Of a stretch of 64,000 nt of DNA, positions 27,333 through 35,241 are shown in pieces; the first letter of the stretch is position 1, and each line of letters starts with the position of its first letter. Below the pieces are notes generated by a model, which saw only the letters and a program-made list of their open reading frames with translations, was not told the origin of the DNA and made no database searches. The translations under genes and the position numbers were made by a program. Source of the DNA: Vicinamibacterales bacterium (GTDB lineage Bacteria > Acidobacteriota > Vicinamibacteria > Vicinamibacterales > UBA823); assembly GCA_036012125.1 (NCBI GenBank), contig DASCOS010000025.1, positions 62,001 to 126,000 on the forward strand, written 5' to 3'.

Positions 27333-28244
27333 TTAAAGTTCATTGAAAGACGTGAGCCTCCTGAATTCTAGGAATCGCTGCTGAATCTCATCAGACGTAA
27401 CACATAGTAGCCGCTCGAGACCAAACGCCTCGACCGAAAACGACGCCATGGTGCTACCCGCAATGACGGCACGGGTTAAGGTGTCATGATTAACAATCGA
27501 GCATTCTGCAAGATACCCGAGCAAGCCACCACCAAACGTGTCTCCCGCGCCGGTTGGGTCGCGGACGTTGTTGAGTGGTAGGCCAGGAACCGCAAAGAAT
27601 CCATCGGGGCCAAACATAAGCACACCGTGTTCTCCACGCTTGATAATGAGCAACCTTGGTCCCATTGTTTGAAGTTTCTGCACGGCCTTGACGAGATTCG
27701 ATTCTTTACTTAACTGTCTGGCCTCTGCGTCGTTAATAACCAACGCATCGACCCGAGTCAGCACTTGGCGAAGCTCTTCAGGAGTTTTCTCAATCCAATA
27801 GTTCATTGTGTCAGCGACTACGAACTCCGGCGACTCCACTTGATCGAGCACCTCAAGCTGTAATCTTGGGTGGATATTACCCAAGAATACAAACGGCGAA
27901 GTCCGATACACCGGTGGTAGATTCGGTTGGAATTCTTCAAATACATTGAGAAAGGTGTAGATTGATTCGCGGTCATTCAAGTCTTCGCTGTACTTGCCCT
28001 TCCATCGAAATGTTTTTCCCGGCACTTGCTGTAAACCGGTCAAGTCGATTCGGCGACCCCGAAAGATACCCATCTGCTCATCAGTAAAGTCTTCACCGAC
28101 CACCGCCACCATCCGTACATCTGTGAAATGGGCAGCAGCAACAGCGAAATAAGTCGCTGCTCCACCTACGACACGACCGGCGACACCAAACGGCGTCTCA
28201 ATCGAATCGAACGCTACCGAACCGACAACGAGAACTGGTTGCAT
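27333..28244 (-). CDS. PfkB-family carbohydrate kinase of unknown substrate
   Basis: A ribokinase-fold kinase of about 303 residues. The N-terminal glycine motif VVGGAATYFAVAAAHF and the C-terminal catalytic signature NVRDPTGAGDTFGGGLLGYL, with the base aspartate and anion hole GAGD, are intact. GSVAFDSIETPFG at the start places it in an uncharacterised PfkB subgroup rather than ribokinase or fructokinase proper. Start at ATG 28244; a GTG at 28265 would add seven residues. It follows mce and meaB on the same strand, but a metabolic link to methylmalonyl-CoA is not obvious. Confidence 0.85.
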   Translation of the reverse strand: MQPVLVVGSVAFDSIETPFGVAGRVVGGAATYFAVAAAHFTDVRMVAVVGEDFTDEQMGIFRGRRIDLTGLQQVPGKTFRWKGKYSEDLNDRESIYTFLNVFEEFQPNLPPVYRTSPFVFLGNIHPRLQLEVLDQVESPEFVVADTMNYWIEKTPEELRQVLTRVDALVINDAEARQLSKESNLVKAVQKLQTMGPRLLIIKRGEHGVLMFGPDGFFAVPGLPLNNVRDPTGAGDTFGGGLLGYLAECSIVNHDTLTRAVIAGSTMASFSVEAFGLERLLCVTSDEIQQRFLEFRRLTSFNEL

Positions 28245-28273
28245 AAGTCGATCTATTCCACTCACTCAAATGG

Positions 28274-28684
28274 TCAACACGCGTGGTCGGACTGTTTTAA
28301 TTCAATAAGTAAACCGTGAGTACTCGAGGGATGGATGAACGCAATCCGAGAGCCACCGACACCAATGCGGGGGGCTACATCGATGAGTTTAATACCTCGG
28401 GTTTGCAAGTCCTCCAGCACCGATTCTAAGTCATCAACTGCCAAGGTAATATGGTGAAGGGCAGACCCACGCCGTTCTAGAAACCGAGCAACCGGGGAAG
28501 CCGGCTCAGTTGCCTCAAGAAACTCGAGTGAAGCCCCACCAGTTTCGACGTGAGTAACACGAACCTGCTGGTCAGAAACGAACTCGGTCTGCGACACCTG
28601 TAACCCTAAAACGTCACGGAAGAAGCGAAGCGCCTCATTGAGGTCTCGAACGGCTATCCCGACGTGATCCAACGTCGCTTTCAT
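28274..28684 (-). CDS. mce: Methylmalonyl-CoA epimerase
   Basis: A 136-residue vicinal-oxygen-chelate protein. LDHVGIAVRDLNEALRFFRD at the N-terminus and ALHHITLAVDDLESVLEDL in the second half give the two paired beta-alpha-beta modules with the metal-binding histidines; the final glutamate lies in THGLLIELKQ. It interconverts (R)- and (S)-methylmalonyl-CoA on the propionate/succinyl-CoA route. meaB is 12 bases upstream, and the mutase is encoded 26 kb away in this window, which supports the assignment. Confidence 0.93.
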   Translation of the reverse strand: MKATLDHVGIAVRDLNEALRFFRDVLGLQVSQTEFVSDQQVRVTHVETGGASLEFLEATEPASPVARFLERRGSALHHITLAVDDLESVLEDLQTRGIKLIDVAPRIGVGGSRIAFIHPSSTHGLLIELKQSDHAC

Positions 28685-28696
28685 TTCAGCGCGGTA

Positions 28697-29674
28697 TCAA
28701 GGCTTCCGATCAGCGTCGCGTTCGGCAAGGACGCGATTCATGATCGTATCAACTGCTGTGTAGGGGTCCAACTCTCGCCGTGCAAGCTGAGCCGTTACCT
28801 TGTCAAGCTCACTTGGACTTACGAGTTGTTCGACATGCCGCCAAAATGCTTCACCAAGCAAACGGCGCAGTTCACTCACCTCCAACCGATACCGCCTCTG
28901 ATACCGTAAATCATCGCCGGCATATTCGCGGAATCGATCGAGCGCACCCACGAAGTCATTCACGCCATCGCCAGTCGTCGCCTGCGTCTTAACAATCGGT
29001 GGCCGCCAATGCTCGTGCGACGGTTCGTCCAGTGAGAGCATCGCCTCCAGCTGAGCAACGGTACCCTCCGCGCCACTGTGGTCGGCTTTATTGACCACAA
29101 ACACGTCGGCAATCTCTAAGATTCCAGCCTTGATCGCTTGCACATCATCACCGAACCCTGGCGCAACCATCACAACCGCAATATCGGCCGCATACGTAAT
29201 GTCTACCTCGGCCTGTCCAACGCCCACAGTCTCGAGGAATACAACATCGTGACCAGCAGCGTCTAATACTAACGTCGCCTCACGTGCTGCTTGAGCCAAG
29301 CCCCCAAGTCGCCCCCGGGTTGCCATACTCCTGATAAAGACACCGTCGTCACCAGCATGGGTTTGCATACGAATACGGTCACCCAATACCGCACCGCCGC
29401 TAAACGGACTGGTTGGGTCAACAGCGACGATGCCAACACGGCGTCCTCCGGATCGAAACACCTTGGCAACACGATCAACCAGTGTGCTTTTTCCGACACC
29501 TGGTGGCCCAGTCACACCTACGACCCACGCGCGGCCAGTATGACTGAAGAGTTCACGTACGAGGCGTGCACCCTCTGGCACACCTTCTTCAATCAACGAA
29601 ATCGCTCGGGACACCGCCCGCGGGTCTCCACCGAGCACACGTGCAGCCAGCACACGCTCGCTCTCTGCGTCCAT
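28697..29674 (-). CDS. meaB: Methylmalonyl-CoA mutase-associated GTPase MeaB
   Basis: A G3E-family GTPase of about 325 residues that protects and reloads the B12-dependent mutase. The P-loop GPPGVGKSTLVDRVAKVF, the switch segment VAVDPTSPFSGGAVLGDRIR and NKADHSG (the NKxD guanine motif) are typical, as is FLETVGVGQAEVDI. The start was set at 29674 (MDAESERVLAARVLGGD), which matches the family N-terminus; a longer frame runs to 29710 without better support. It heads the mce-kinase run and faces the plus-strand exported-protein genes across a divergent promoter region. Confidence 0.94.
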   Translation of the reverse strand: MDAESERVLAARVLGGDPRAVSRAISLIEEGVPEGARLVRELFSHTGRAWVVGVTGPPGVGKSTLVDRVAKVFRSGGRRVGIVAVDPTSPFSGGAVLGDRIRMQTHAGDDGVFIRSMATRGRLGGLAQAAREATLVLDAAGHDVVFLETVGVGQAEVDITYAADIAVVMVAPGFGDDVQAIKAGILEIADVFVVNKADHSGAEGTVAQLEAMLSLDEPSHEHWRPPIVKTQATTGDGVNDFVGALDRFREYAGDDLRYQRRYRLEVSELRRLLGEAFWRHVEQLVSPSELDKVTAQLARRELDPYTAVDTIMNRVLAERDADRKP

Positions 29675-29783
29675 CGACTCGGGCAGCACTCTATCACAGG
29701 GGCTGTGCATGATTTAGCGGCTCGCACGGGACATCATCAGTCTGTTACTAGACAGATTGTGACCCCAAGGTGCGCTCCCGACG

Positions 29784-29789
29784 TATAAT
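29784..29789 (+). promoter_or_regulatory. Likely -10 element for the exported-protein gene at 29836
   Basis: A perfect TATAAT on the plus strand, about 46 bases before the ATG, in the divergent gap after meaB. The best -35-like match (TTGTGA at 29757) is 21 bases away, longer than usual, so the promoter may depend on an activator or the -35 may be elsewhere. Confidence 0.4.
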
Positions 29790-29835
29790 ACTAGCCACGT
29801 CAGAGCCGCCACTTCCACACGCAAGGAGCGACCTA

Positions 29836-30309
29836 ATGTTCTCACGAGCAACGTTGTGCGTCGGATTGAGCATCGTGCTCGTCAGCGCTTCAGTAGGCCA
29901 TGCTCAGGAGCGGGTTTATGCCGGCGAAGGCGGCATGATGTTCCATCCAATCCTTTTGGAGAAGACTGCTGACTTTGAGGATGTGGTCACCCGCGTGCTC
30001 GATGCGATGAGTAACAGTGCCGACGAGACGCGACGTGCGCAGGCTGCAGGTTGGAAGGTATATCGAGCTACAGAGCCTGGCCCACCTGATCAAACTTCTG
30101 TTCTCTACGTATTCGTCATTGACCCCACTGTGACTGAAGCTAATTATTCAATTGGTGAACTGCTTCGACAGGAATTACCCCTTGAAGCGCAGGATCTTTG
30201 GGAGAACTTCGCAGCGTCCTACGCATATAGTCCAAGTCTGCTCAACCTGACGTTAGTCGCTGACTTCACGGAAACCGAACTGCTACCAACCGCACCCGAG
30301 GTGCCATAG
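29836..30309 (+). CDS. Exported protein of unknown function (paralogue of 30974-31474)
   Basis: A 157-residue protein from the ATG at 29836, which has an AAGGAG ribosome binding site and starts a clear signal peptide (LCVGLSIVLVSASVGHAQ, cut after about residue 22). The mature part has EKTADFEDVVTRVLDAMSNS, then AAGWKVYRATEPG, YVFVIDPTVTEANYSIGELL and a C-terminal LNLTLVADF. The same blocks in the same order occur in the protein at 30974-31474, so the two are paralogues. I do not recognise the family. It is followed 14 bases later by a small outer-membrane barrel gene and is probably co-transcribed with it. Confidence 0.75.
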   Translation: MFSRATLCVGLSIVLVSASVGHAQERVYAGEGGMMFHPILLEKTADFEDVVTRVLDAMSNSADETRRAQAAGWKVYRATEPGPPDQTSVLYVFVIDPTVTEANYSIGELLRQELPLEAQDLWENFAASYAYSPSLLNLTLVADFTETELLPTAPEVP

Positions 30310-30323
30310 CCCGCTGGCGCAGC

Positions 30324-30827
30324 ATGCGTGTTCCTACCGGTCTTACGTGTCGGACAGCACTGACCGCAATCTTCGCTATATTCATCGTAATCGTTCCGAA
30401 TAAGGCGGTAGCTGATGCCACCGTGTTTGCTGGTATGAACACGATGACCCCCCACGGCTGGGCACGCGGTTTCAGCGCGGGGCTAACCTTGCTCAACCTC
30501 GGGTTCGAGGTCGAGTACGCAAATGCTGGTGAAGATAAGTCGCAACGCACGCCTGGTCTCCAAACAGGCATGGTCAACGTCCTCGTACAAACACCGATGA
30601 CGTCTAACGGTTTCCAGTTTTACGCAACAACCGGCGGCGGCCTCTACCGCGAGAGGTTCGCTGACCTACAAGAAACTCACGTGGGACTGAACGCAGGTGG
30701 TGGACTGAAGATTAGACTTACCGGTCAAATCCGTGCACGAATCGACTACCGAGTGTTTAGTCTCCGCGGCGCGCCGGTCCATTCCCGACCCCACCGGATC
30801 TACGCTGGACTCAACCTCGCCTTTTGA
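30324..30827 (+). CDS. Small outer-membrane beta-barrel protein
   Basis: A 167-residue protein with a signal peptide (about residues 10-30, ALTAIFAIFIVIVPNKAVAD). The mature part has alternating short amphipathic strands separated by charged or glycine turns (FEVEYANAGEDK, QFYATTGGGLYRERF, LNAGGGLKIRLTGQIRARID) and ends YAGLNLAF. A terminal phenylalanine after a strand is the usual BamA recognition signal, and the size suits an eight-stranded OmpW/OmpA-type porin-like domain. No specific function can be named. It lies downstream of the exported-protein gene. Confidence 0.72.
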   Translation: MRVPTGLTCRTALTAIFAIFIVIVPNKAVADATVFAGMNTMTPHGWARGFSAGLTLLNLGFEVEYANAGEDKSQRTPGLQTGMVNVLVQTPMTSNGFQFYATTGGGLYRERFADLQETHVGLNAGGGLKIRLTGQIRARIDYRVFSLRGAPVHSRPHRIYAGLNLAF

Positions 30828-30876
30828 CTTGTAGATAACCGGTCTTCACTTGTAAGCACACACGCCCATAACGAAC

Positions 30877-30911
30877 CGACGGCTACGAACAACAAAAGTT
30901 CGTAGCCGTCG
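30877..30911. repeat. Perfect 14-bp inverted repeat between convergent genes
   Basis: The arm CGACGGCTACGAAC at 30877-30890 is exactly complementary to 30898-30911, with a seven-base AACAAAA loop. It lies between the convergent genes ending at 30827 (plus) and 30974 (minus), where a bidirectional terminator would be expected. There is no T-tract after either arm, so intrinsic termination is uncertain; it could instead stabilise mRNA 3-prime ends or assist Rho-dependent stopping. Confidence 0.75.
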
Positions 30912-30973
30912 AGTATCGCTATCGTAGGAGTTCGTGGAATTATTTAATTTGTACTGTGCGAAGTTAGCAGCGG

Positions 30974-31474
30974 CTAATTGCTGAAGTCACTCACTAACTG
31001 CATATTAATTCTAGCCATTCCACCGGCGAACGAACCGCTGAACATACCGTAAAGCGATTGCGCCTCTCCACCGGACGGATATCCTTCTGACAGAATGGTC
31101 GAGATCGTGTAATTTGCATCTCTCACCGCTGGGTCAATAACCATAAAATAAAGCACATTCCCACCCTGTTGCGGCACATCCGTCCTGTATATTTTCCAAC
31201 CCTCCGCTTGCTGCTGCCGTGTCGAGTTCTCACTGTTCTGCAACGCTTCCTTAACCTTTTGCATTACGTTTTCGAAGTCGTCAGTCTTGTCCCCTTCGAT
31301 GACCGCCTGGATAAATCCAGCACCCTCATTAAAATTCGAGACTGGGTTCTGGGCTTCTGCGCGAACCAACTCCTGCACCCCAAAGCCAAACACTGCCCCG
31401 ATTAACACAGCTAGGACGACAGGTAACCCGATCCAAGCCGGGCGACGAAACGAAACTCCCTCAAGTGAACGCAT
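30974..31474 (-). CDS. Membrane-anchored exported protein of unknown function (paralogue of 29836-30309)
   Basis: A 166-residue protein with an N-terminal membrane anchor or uncleaved signal (about residues 14-35, IGLPVVLAVLIGAVFGFGV) after a basic start. The periplasmic part shares the block order of the neighbour at 29836: DKTDDFENVMQKVKEALQNS, AEGWKIYRTD, YFMVIDPAVRDANYTISTIL and a C-terminal INMQLVSDF. It therefore belongs to the same unnamed family, with a longer anchor and no proline-rich tail. It is transcribed towards the plus-strand pair. No catalytic motif was seen. Confidence 0.75.
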   Translation of the reverse strand: MRSLEGVSFRRPAWIGLPVVLAVLIGAVFGFGVQELVRAEAQNPVSNFNEGAGFIQAVIEGDKTDDFENVMQKVKEALQNSENSTRQQQAEGWKIYRTDVPQQGGNVLYFMVIDPAVRDANYTISTILSEGYPSGGEAQSLYGMFSGSFAGGMARINMQLVSDFSN

Positions 31475-31522
31475 CCGCGACCTCCTTCAGATCGAAAGGC
31501 GGTACTCTACCGTACTCGTGGG

Positions 31523-32722
31523 TCAGACGAAAACCGCCATAACCTCATTGGCCAACAACATCCCTTCGCGGCTCAGCCGCAACTGATCACCCTCTTCGAC
31601 GAGCTGTCCATCGTCGATAAAGGGCTGTAACTCGGCCCCATAACGTGTGGGAACGTCAACACCATAACAGTCACCAACAGCGGCAACATCAACACCCTCG
31701 GTGAGGCGGAGACCCATAAACAAGGCTTCGGATAATTGTTGTTCGGGGGAGCGTTTCTGGTGGGCACAACTCGGATCACTCCCTGCCTCGAGGCGGTCCA
31801 AATAGACAGAAGTTTCCGACGTATTGCTCCACCGCTCCTCGCCGACAGTCGAATGGGCTCCTGGGCCAAAACCGATCCACTGGCCATCCATCCAGTATTT
31901 CAAATTGTGTCGAGACCGGTGGCCGGGCCGCGCAACATTCGAAATCTCGTATTGTTGAAAACCCGCCTGGTCAAGACGCACAAGTGCCGATAGATACATT
32001 TCCGCCGCCACATCATCTGGCGCTTGGGTCGAAGCGGCCCGTATCATTTCGTCGCGTAGCGGCGAATTTGGGTACACCTCAAGCAGATATAGCGAAGCAT
32101 GGTCCGGCCCAACTGCAATCAATTCTTCCACCGACTCAAGCCACTCAAGGACCTTCTGACCTGGAAGCCACATCATGAGGTCGAGACTAACGTCCTTGAA
32201 CCCAACCGCACGAGCGAAAGTAAATGCCCGTCGGGCCGCGACGCTGCTGTGCAAGCGACCGAGCATGACGAGTTCCGTGTCACGAAAGGACTGAACGCCA
32301 AGGCTGAGGCGCGTGACGCCTGCAGCCCGATAACCAGCCAAGCGCTCCTTGGTCGCCGACTCAGGATTCGATTCCATCGTAATTTCAGCTTTTCCTGAGA
32401 CGCAAAATGACGATCGGCATACATCAATAATCCGAGTGACTTCCTCAGGCTCAAGTAGTGATGGCGTACCCCCGCCGAAGTAAATTGTATCCACCGACAG
32501 TGGCGCCGACGCCCGCCTGATTTCCTCCACCACGGCTGCCACGTAGCGGCGGGCGGGCGCGGCGTCAAACAGGCCGCGTGTAAAGTTGCAGTAACTGCAA
32601 ATCGCTTCGCAGAACGGAACGTGAATGTAGAGGCCGACGCGAGAATTGGCGCAGTGTCTCGCAAGAGATGCAGCTATCTTGAGCGGGGCAGTCACGACGT
32701 ACCTGCCTTTCCTCCCGGCCAA
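31523..32722 (-). CDS. hemW: Radical SAM protein HemW (coproporphyrinogen III oxidase-like)
   Basis: A 399-residue radical SAM protein. The cluster motif CEAICSYCNF follows GLYIHVPF near residue 30, the HemW/HemN signature. YFGGGTPSLLEPEEV, TMESNPES, RLSLGVQSF and the long DMMWLPGQ-type region continue the family pattern. HemW is now regarded as a heme chaperone rather than the oxidase HemN. The start at 32722 overlaps the DnaC-like gene by 31 bases; a shorter start within the first 20 residues is possible. Confidence 0.92.
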   Translation of the reverse strand: MAGRKGRYVVTAPLKIAASLARHCANSRVGLYIHVPFCEAICSYCNFTRGLFDAAPARRYVAAVVEEIRRASAPLSVDTIYFGGGTPSLLEPEEVTRIIDVCRSSFCVSGKAEITMESNPESATKERLAGYRAAGVTRLSLGVQSFRDTELVMLGRLHSSVAARRAFTFARAVGFKDVSLDLMMWLPGQKVLEWLESVEELIAVGPDHASLYLLEVYPNSPLRDEMIRAASTQAPDDVAAEMYLSALVRLDQAGFQQYEISNVARPGHRSRHNLKYWMDGQWIGFGPGAHSTVGEERWSNTSETSVYLDRLEAGSDPSCAHQKRSPEQQLSEALFMGLRLTEGVDVAAVGDCYGVDVPTRYGAELQPFIDDGQLVEEGDQLRLSREGMLLANEVMAVFV

Positions 32723-33540
32723 CGAACGTCCGTCTTGCCCTCACGAAACCTCGCCTTAAGTTGACCGGAAGCCCGCCGTCCAGTCCCTCGGGGTCGACTT
32801 GGCGGATTCTTGTACATGTTGAGAAGGTCCGCGGCCGTCGCAGGGCCCTTCGAAGCGTCATAGAAACGGTAGTCGGCACCTCTAAACTCAAGAAACTCGC
32901 ACATTTCGTGCAGACGGGAGTGCATCCGGAAACCTACCTGGTCAATCAGAGAATCTCCTAGGTTTTCAGGGTACTCCTCATAATTGGAGGTAAAGATAGT
33001 GGGTCGGCGCTCGTTATACCTCGTATTGACAATCAGGTTCAGCGTTTCGTCAACCCATTCAGAGGTCTTTTCAGCGCCAAGATCGTCCAGCACGAGAAGC
33101 TCGGATTCAATAACTGGCCGTAGTACATCCGATTCAGTCGCGCGAACCACCGGGTTATAGGTACTCCGGATGAGACGGAGCAATTCCCGTGTGTCATAGA
33201 AGAGTCCCCGCGCACCACTCCGCTGGATAACCGCTCGAAGAACAGCGACGGCTAGATGGGTCTTGCCAATGCCCGGCGGTCCGACAAAAAACAATCCCTG
33301 CTCAACCACTGGAAAGGCGTCGGTAAACGCCTGTGCCCGCACTACAGCCTTCTGCAACTTTTCGTTTGGGTAGACAACAAACCCGTCGAGGCTACATTTC
33401 CGATACCTCGGTGGAATTCGTGCGTCGTCAAGCAACTTACCGGAAAGTGCTTCTCGCCAGCAGTCGCATCGAACGACCTGCTGAACGCCCTCCGCCTCGA
33501 CGGGTTTCCATCCGGTATCACCACAGTGTAGACAAGCCAT
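32692..33540 (-). CDS. DnaC/IstB-like AAA+ ATPase (putative helicase-loader-type)
   Basis: A 282-residue ATPase. The N-terminus is a small zinc-binding-type module (MACLHCGDTGW, then CDCW). Next come the Walker A FFVGPPGIGKTHLAVAV, the Walker B LLVLDDLGAEK, sensor 1 TIFTSNYEEYPEN and an arginine-finger-like GFRMHSRLHEM. This is the DnaC/DnaI/IstB group. There is no transposase beside it, so a chromosomal role such as helicase loading is likelier than an IS21 accessory function. The basic C-terminal tail (RPRGTGRRASGQLKARFR) may bind nucleic acid. Confidence 0.85.
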   Translation of the reverse strand: MACLHCGDTGWKPVEAEGVQQVVRCDCWREALSGKLLDDARIPPRYRKCSLDGFVVYPNEKLQKAVVRAQAFTDAFPVVEQGLFFVGPPGIGKTHLAVAVLRAVIQRSGARGLFYDTRELLRLIRSTYNPVVRATESDVLRPVIESELLVLDDLGAEKTSEWVDETLNLIVNTRYNERRPTIFTSNYEEYPENLGDSLIDQVGFRMHSRLHEMCEFLEFRGADYRFYDASKGPATAADLLNMYKNPPSRPRGTGRRASGQLKARFREGKTDVRWPGGKAGTS

Positions 33541-33642
33541 ATATTTCTAACACTCTTCGCCGGTAGGTAATAAGGCGCGCCACATTGTAGCGCGAACGGC
33601 GTGGGGGGCAATACGGAGATACCTGAGAACCGAGGAACCAGT

Positions 33643-34089
33643 TCAGGAACGTGATCGACTTGAGTTCTGTTCGCCACGGGCTGATGGGTCAGCAGGCCTC
33701 ACTGAGGATGCACGGACAAGGTCAGTCGGCGAAGCTTTGACCAAAGCCGTTCCAAGGCGCTGTTCCCAATCACCAAGACCTCTCTCGAGTTCCTGTTTCA
33801 CATACGCGACGAATTCGTTAACCTCCAGCTGCATCTTTTCAATTTTTTCTCGCATGTTCAGAATAATTTCAACACCCGCCATGTTGACACCCAGGTCACG
33901 GGTCAATGCGAGTATTGTTTCCAGCTGCTCGAGGTCTTCTTCACCATACAGCCTTGTGTTTCCATCAGTACGAGACGGCTTGAGGAGACCCTCGCGCTCA
34001 TACAGACGAAGGGTTTGCGGATGAATATTATATTTCTGCGCGACGGCGCTGATCATGTAGTGTGCTTCACTTGCTTGTGTCTTTGGCAT
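33643..34089 (-). CDS. hspR: Heat-shock transcriptional repressor HspR (MerR family)
   Basis: A 148-residue MerR-type regulator. The N-terminal winged helix-turn-helix HYMISAVAQKYNIHPQTLRL and the wing YEREGLLKPSRTDGNTRLY are typical HspR. A coiled-coil segment follows (GVEIILNMREKIEKMQLEV), and the C-terminus is basic and serine-rich. HspR represses chaperone operons through HAIR inverted repeats, often with DnaK as co-repressor. Here it is the third gene of a dnaK-dnaJ-hspR run, the classic autoregulated arrangement. Confidence 0.9.
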   Translation of the reverse strand: MPKTQASEAHYMISAVAQKYNIHPQTLRLYEREGLLKPSRTDGNTRLYGEEDLEQLETILALTRDLGVNMAGVEIILNMREKIEKMQLEVNEFVAYVKQELERGLGDWEQRLGTALVKASPTDLVRASSVRPADPSARGEQNSSRSRS

Positions 34090-34127
34090 GTCTACTCGCT
34101 CACACCGGGCGCGTCATGCACCAGGGT

Positions 34128-35210
34128 CTAAAAATCCTCACGCACATTGCCCTCGTTGAGTTCGGCGAATTCGCGTAACAATGCCTTCGATCGCTCATCT
34201 ACAACTCGTGGCAATACCAACTGGACCTCCACTACAAGATCGCCAGCATGGTCACGATCCCGAAAATCCGGCACACCCCGACCACGCAGGCGGAAGCGCT
34301 GCCCCGACTGAGTACCAGGCGGAATTCTGATATTTCCACGGCCATCCAAGGTAGGCACCTCAATCTTCGCTCCCAGTGCGGCCTCATAAACCGCGACGGG
34401 TAACACGAGATGTAGGTCCTTTCCCTCGCGGGTAAACAGTGGGTGCGGCTCGACTTCAACCGTGAGATACAGGTCTCCGGATCTTCCACCGCGACGACCC
34501 ACGTGCCCGCGCTTCGGCACTCTGACCCGTCCACCGTCGTCGACACCGGCTGGAATACGTACACGGACGGATTCCGAACCCTGGACCGCGCCGCTACCCT
34601 CGCACCGCAGACAAGCACGATGCTCTTGACGGCCAGAGCCTCCACAATGCACACAAGTCCGCGAAAAAACCATGTGCCCACGAACCCACCGCACCCTACC
34701 CGTACCACGACATGCAGCGCAGCGACCTTCGACCATTCGTAGCACGCCAGAGCCCCGACAGTCATCGCATCGATTAAGTCGGGCCACCGTCACCGCGCGT
34801 TCAGTCCCGCGCATCGACTCGTTGAAGCTAATTCGAATGGACAGGTGTAAATCGGTCCCATCGGCCGCTACCCCATCTGCCCGGTCGTCGGTCCGCAAAA
34901 CATCGGCAAAAAGATCACCGAATGTTGAAGCCGACTCACCCTCCGCAGAACCTGAGAAGTCAAATCCTTGAAACTCAAACGACGATTCGGGCAGGGTGTC
35001 GGTCAAGCTGCCGCGGCTGTCATAGCGCCGTCGTTGTTCGGGATCGCTGAGAACTTGATAGGCCTCGGTAACACGGCTAAAGACACTCGCTGAATTACGG
35101 TCACCTGGGTTGATACCGGGATGGTACTTGCGGGCGAGTCGGCGATAAGCACGCCTAACGTCGCTCAGTGTTGCGCTCCGCTCAAGACCGAGGATGATGT
35201 AGAGGTCCAT
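34128..35210 (-). CDS. DnaJ-type chaperone with an HPG J-domain motif
   Basis: A 360-residue protein with a J-domain (about 1-68), four CxxCxGxG zinc repeats (about 144-205: CDDCRGSG, CAACRGTG, CVHCGGSG, CLRCEGSG) and DnaJ C-terminal substrate-binding domains. It thus has DnaJ architecture, although the usual glycine/phenylalanine linker is short. The J-domain reads KYHPGINPGD where canonical DnaJ has HPD; the HPD aspartate is required to stimulate DnaK ATPase in studied systems. It sits between dnaK and hspR with about 30-base gaps. A divergent DnaJ/CbpA-like co-chaperone is likely, and its activity on DnaK is uncertain. Confidence 0.85.
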   Translation of the reverse strand: MDLYIILGLERSATLSDVRRAYRRLARKYHPGINPGDRNSASVFSRVTEAYQVLSDPEQRRRYDSRGSLTDTLPESSFEFQGFDFSGSAEGESASTFGDLFADVLRTDDRADGVAADGTDLHLSIRISFNESMRGTERAVTVARLNRCDDCRGSGVLRMVEGRCAACRGTGRVRWVRGHMVFSRTCVHCGGSGRQEHRACLRCEGSGAVQGSESVRVRIPAGVDDGGRVRVPKRGHVGRRGGRSGDLYLTVEVEPHPLFTREGKDLHLVLPVAVYEAALGAKIEVPTLDGRGNIRIPPGTQSGQRFRLRGRGVPDFRDRDHAGDLVVEVQLVLPRVVDERSKALLREFAELNEGNVREDF

Positions 35211-35241
35211 CAGTCAAGGCTCCCCTTTAGGCCTTAAAACC

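Noticed and set aside
30877-30911. Standard Rho-independent terminator
   Set aside because: The stem is perfect but no T-run follows on either strand, so it is reported only as an inverted repeat.
32692-33540. IstB-type helper of an IS21 transposon
   Set aside because: No transposase, terminal repeats or target duplication nearby; the cysteine-rich N-terminus and housekeeping context favour a chromosomal DnaC-like ATPase.
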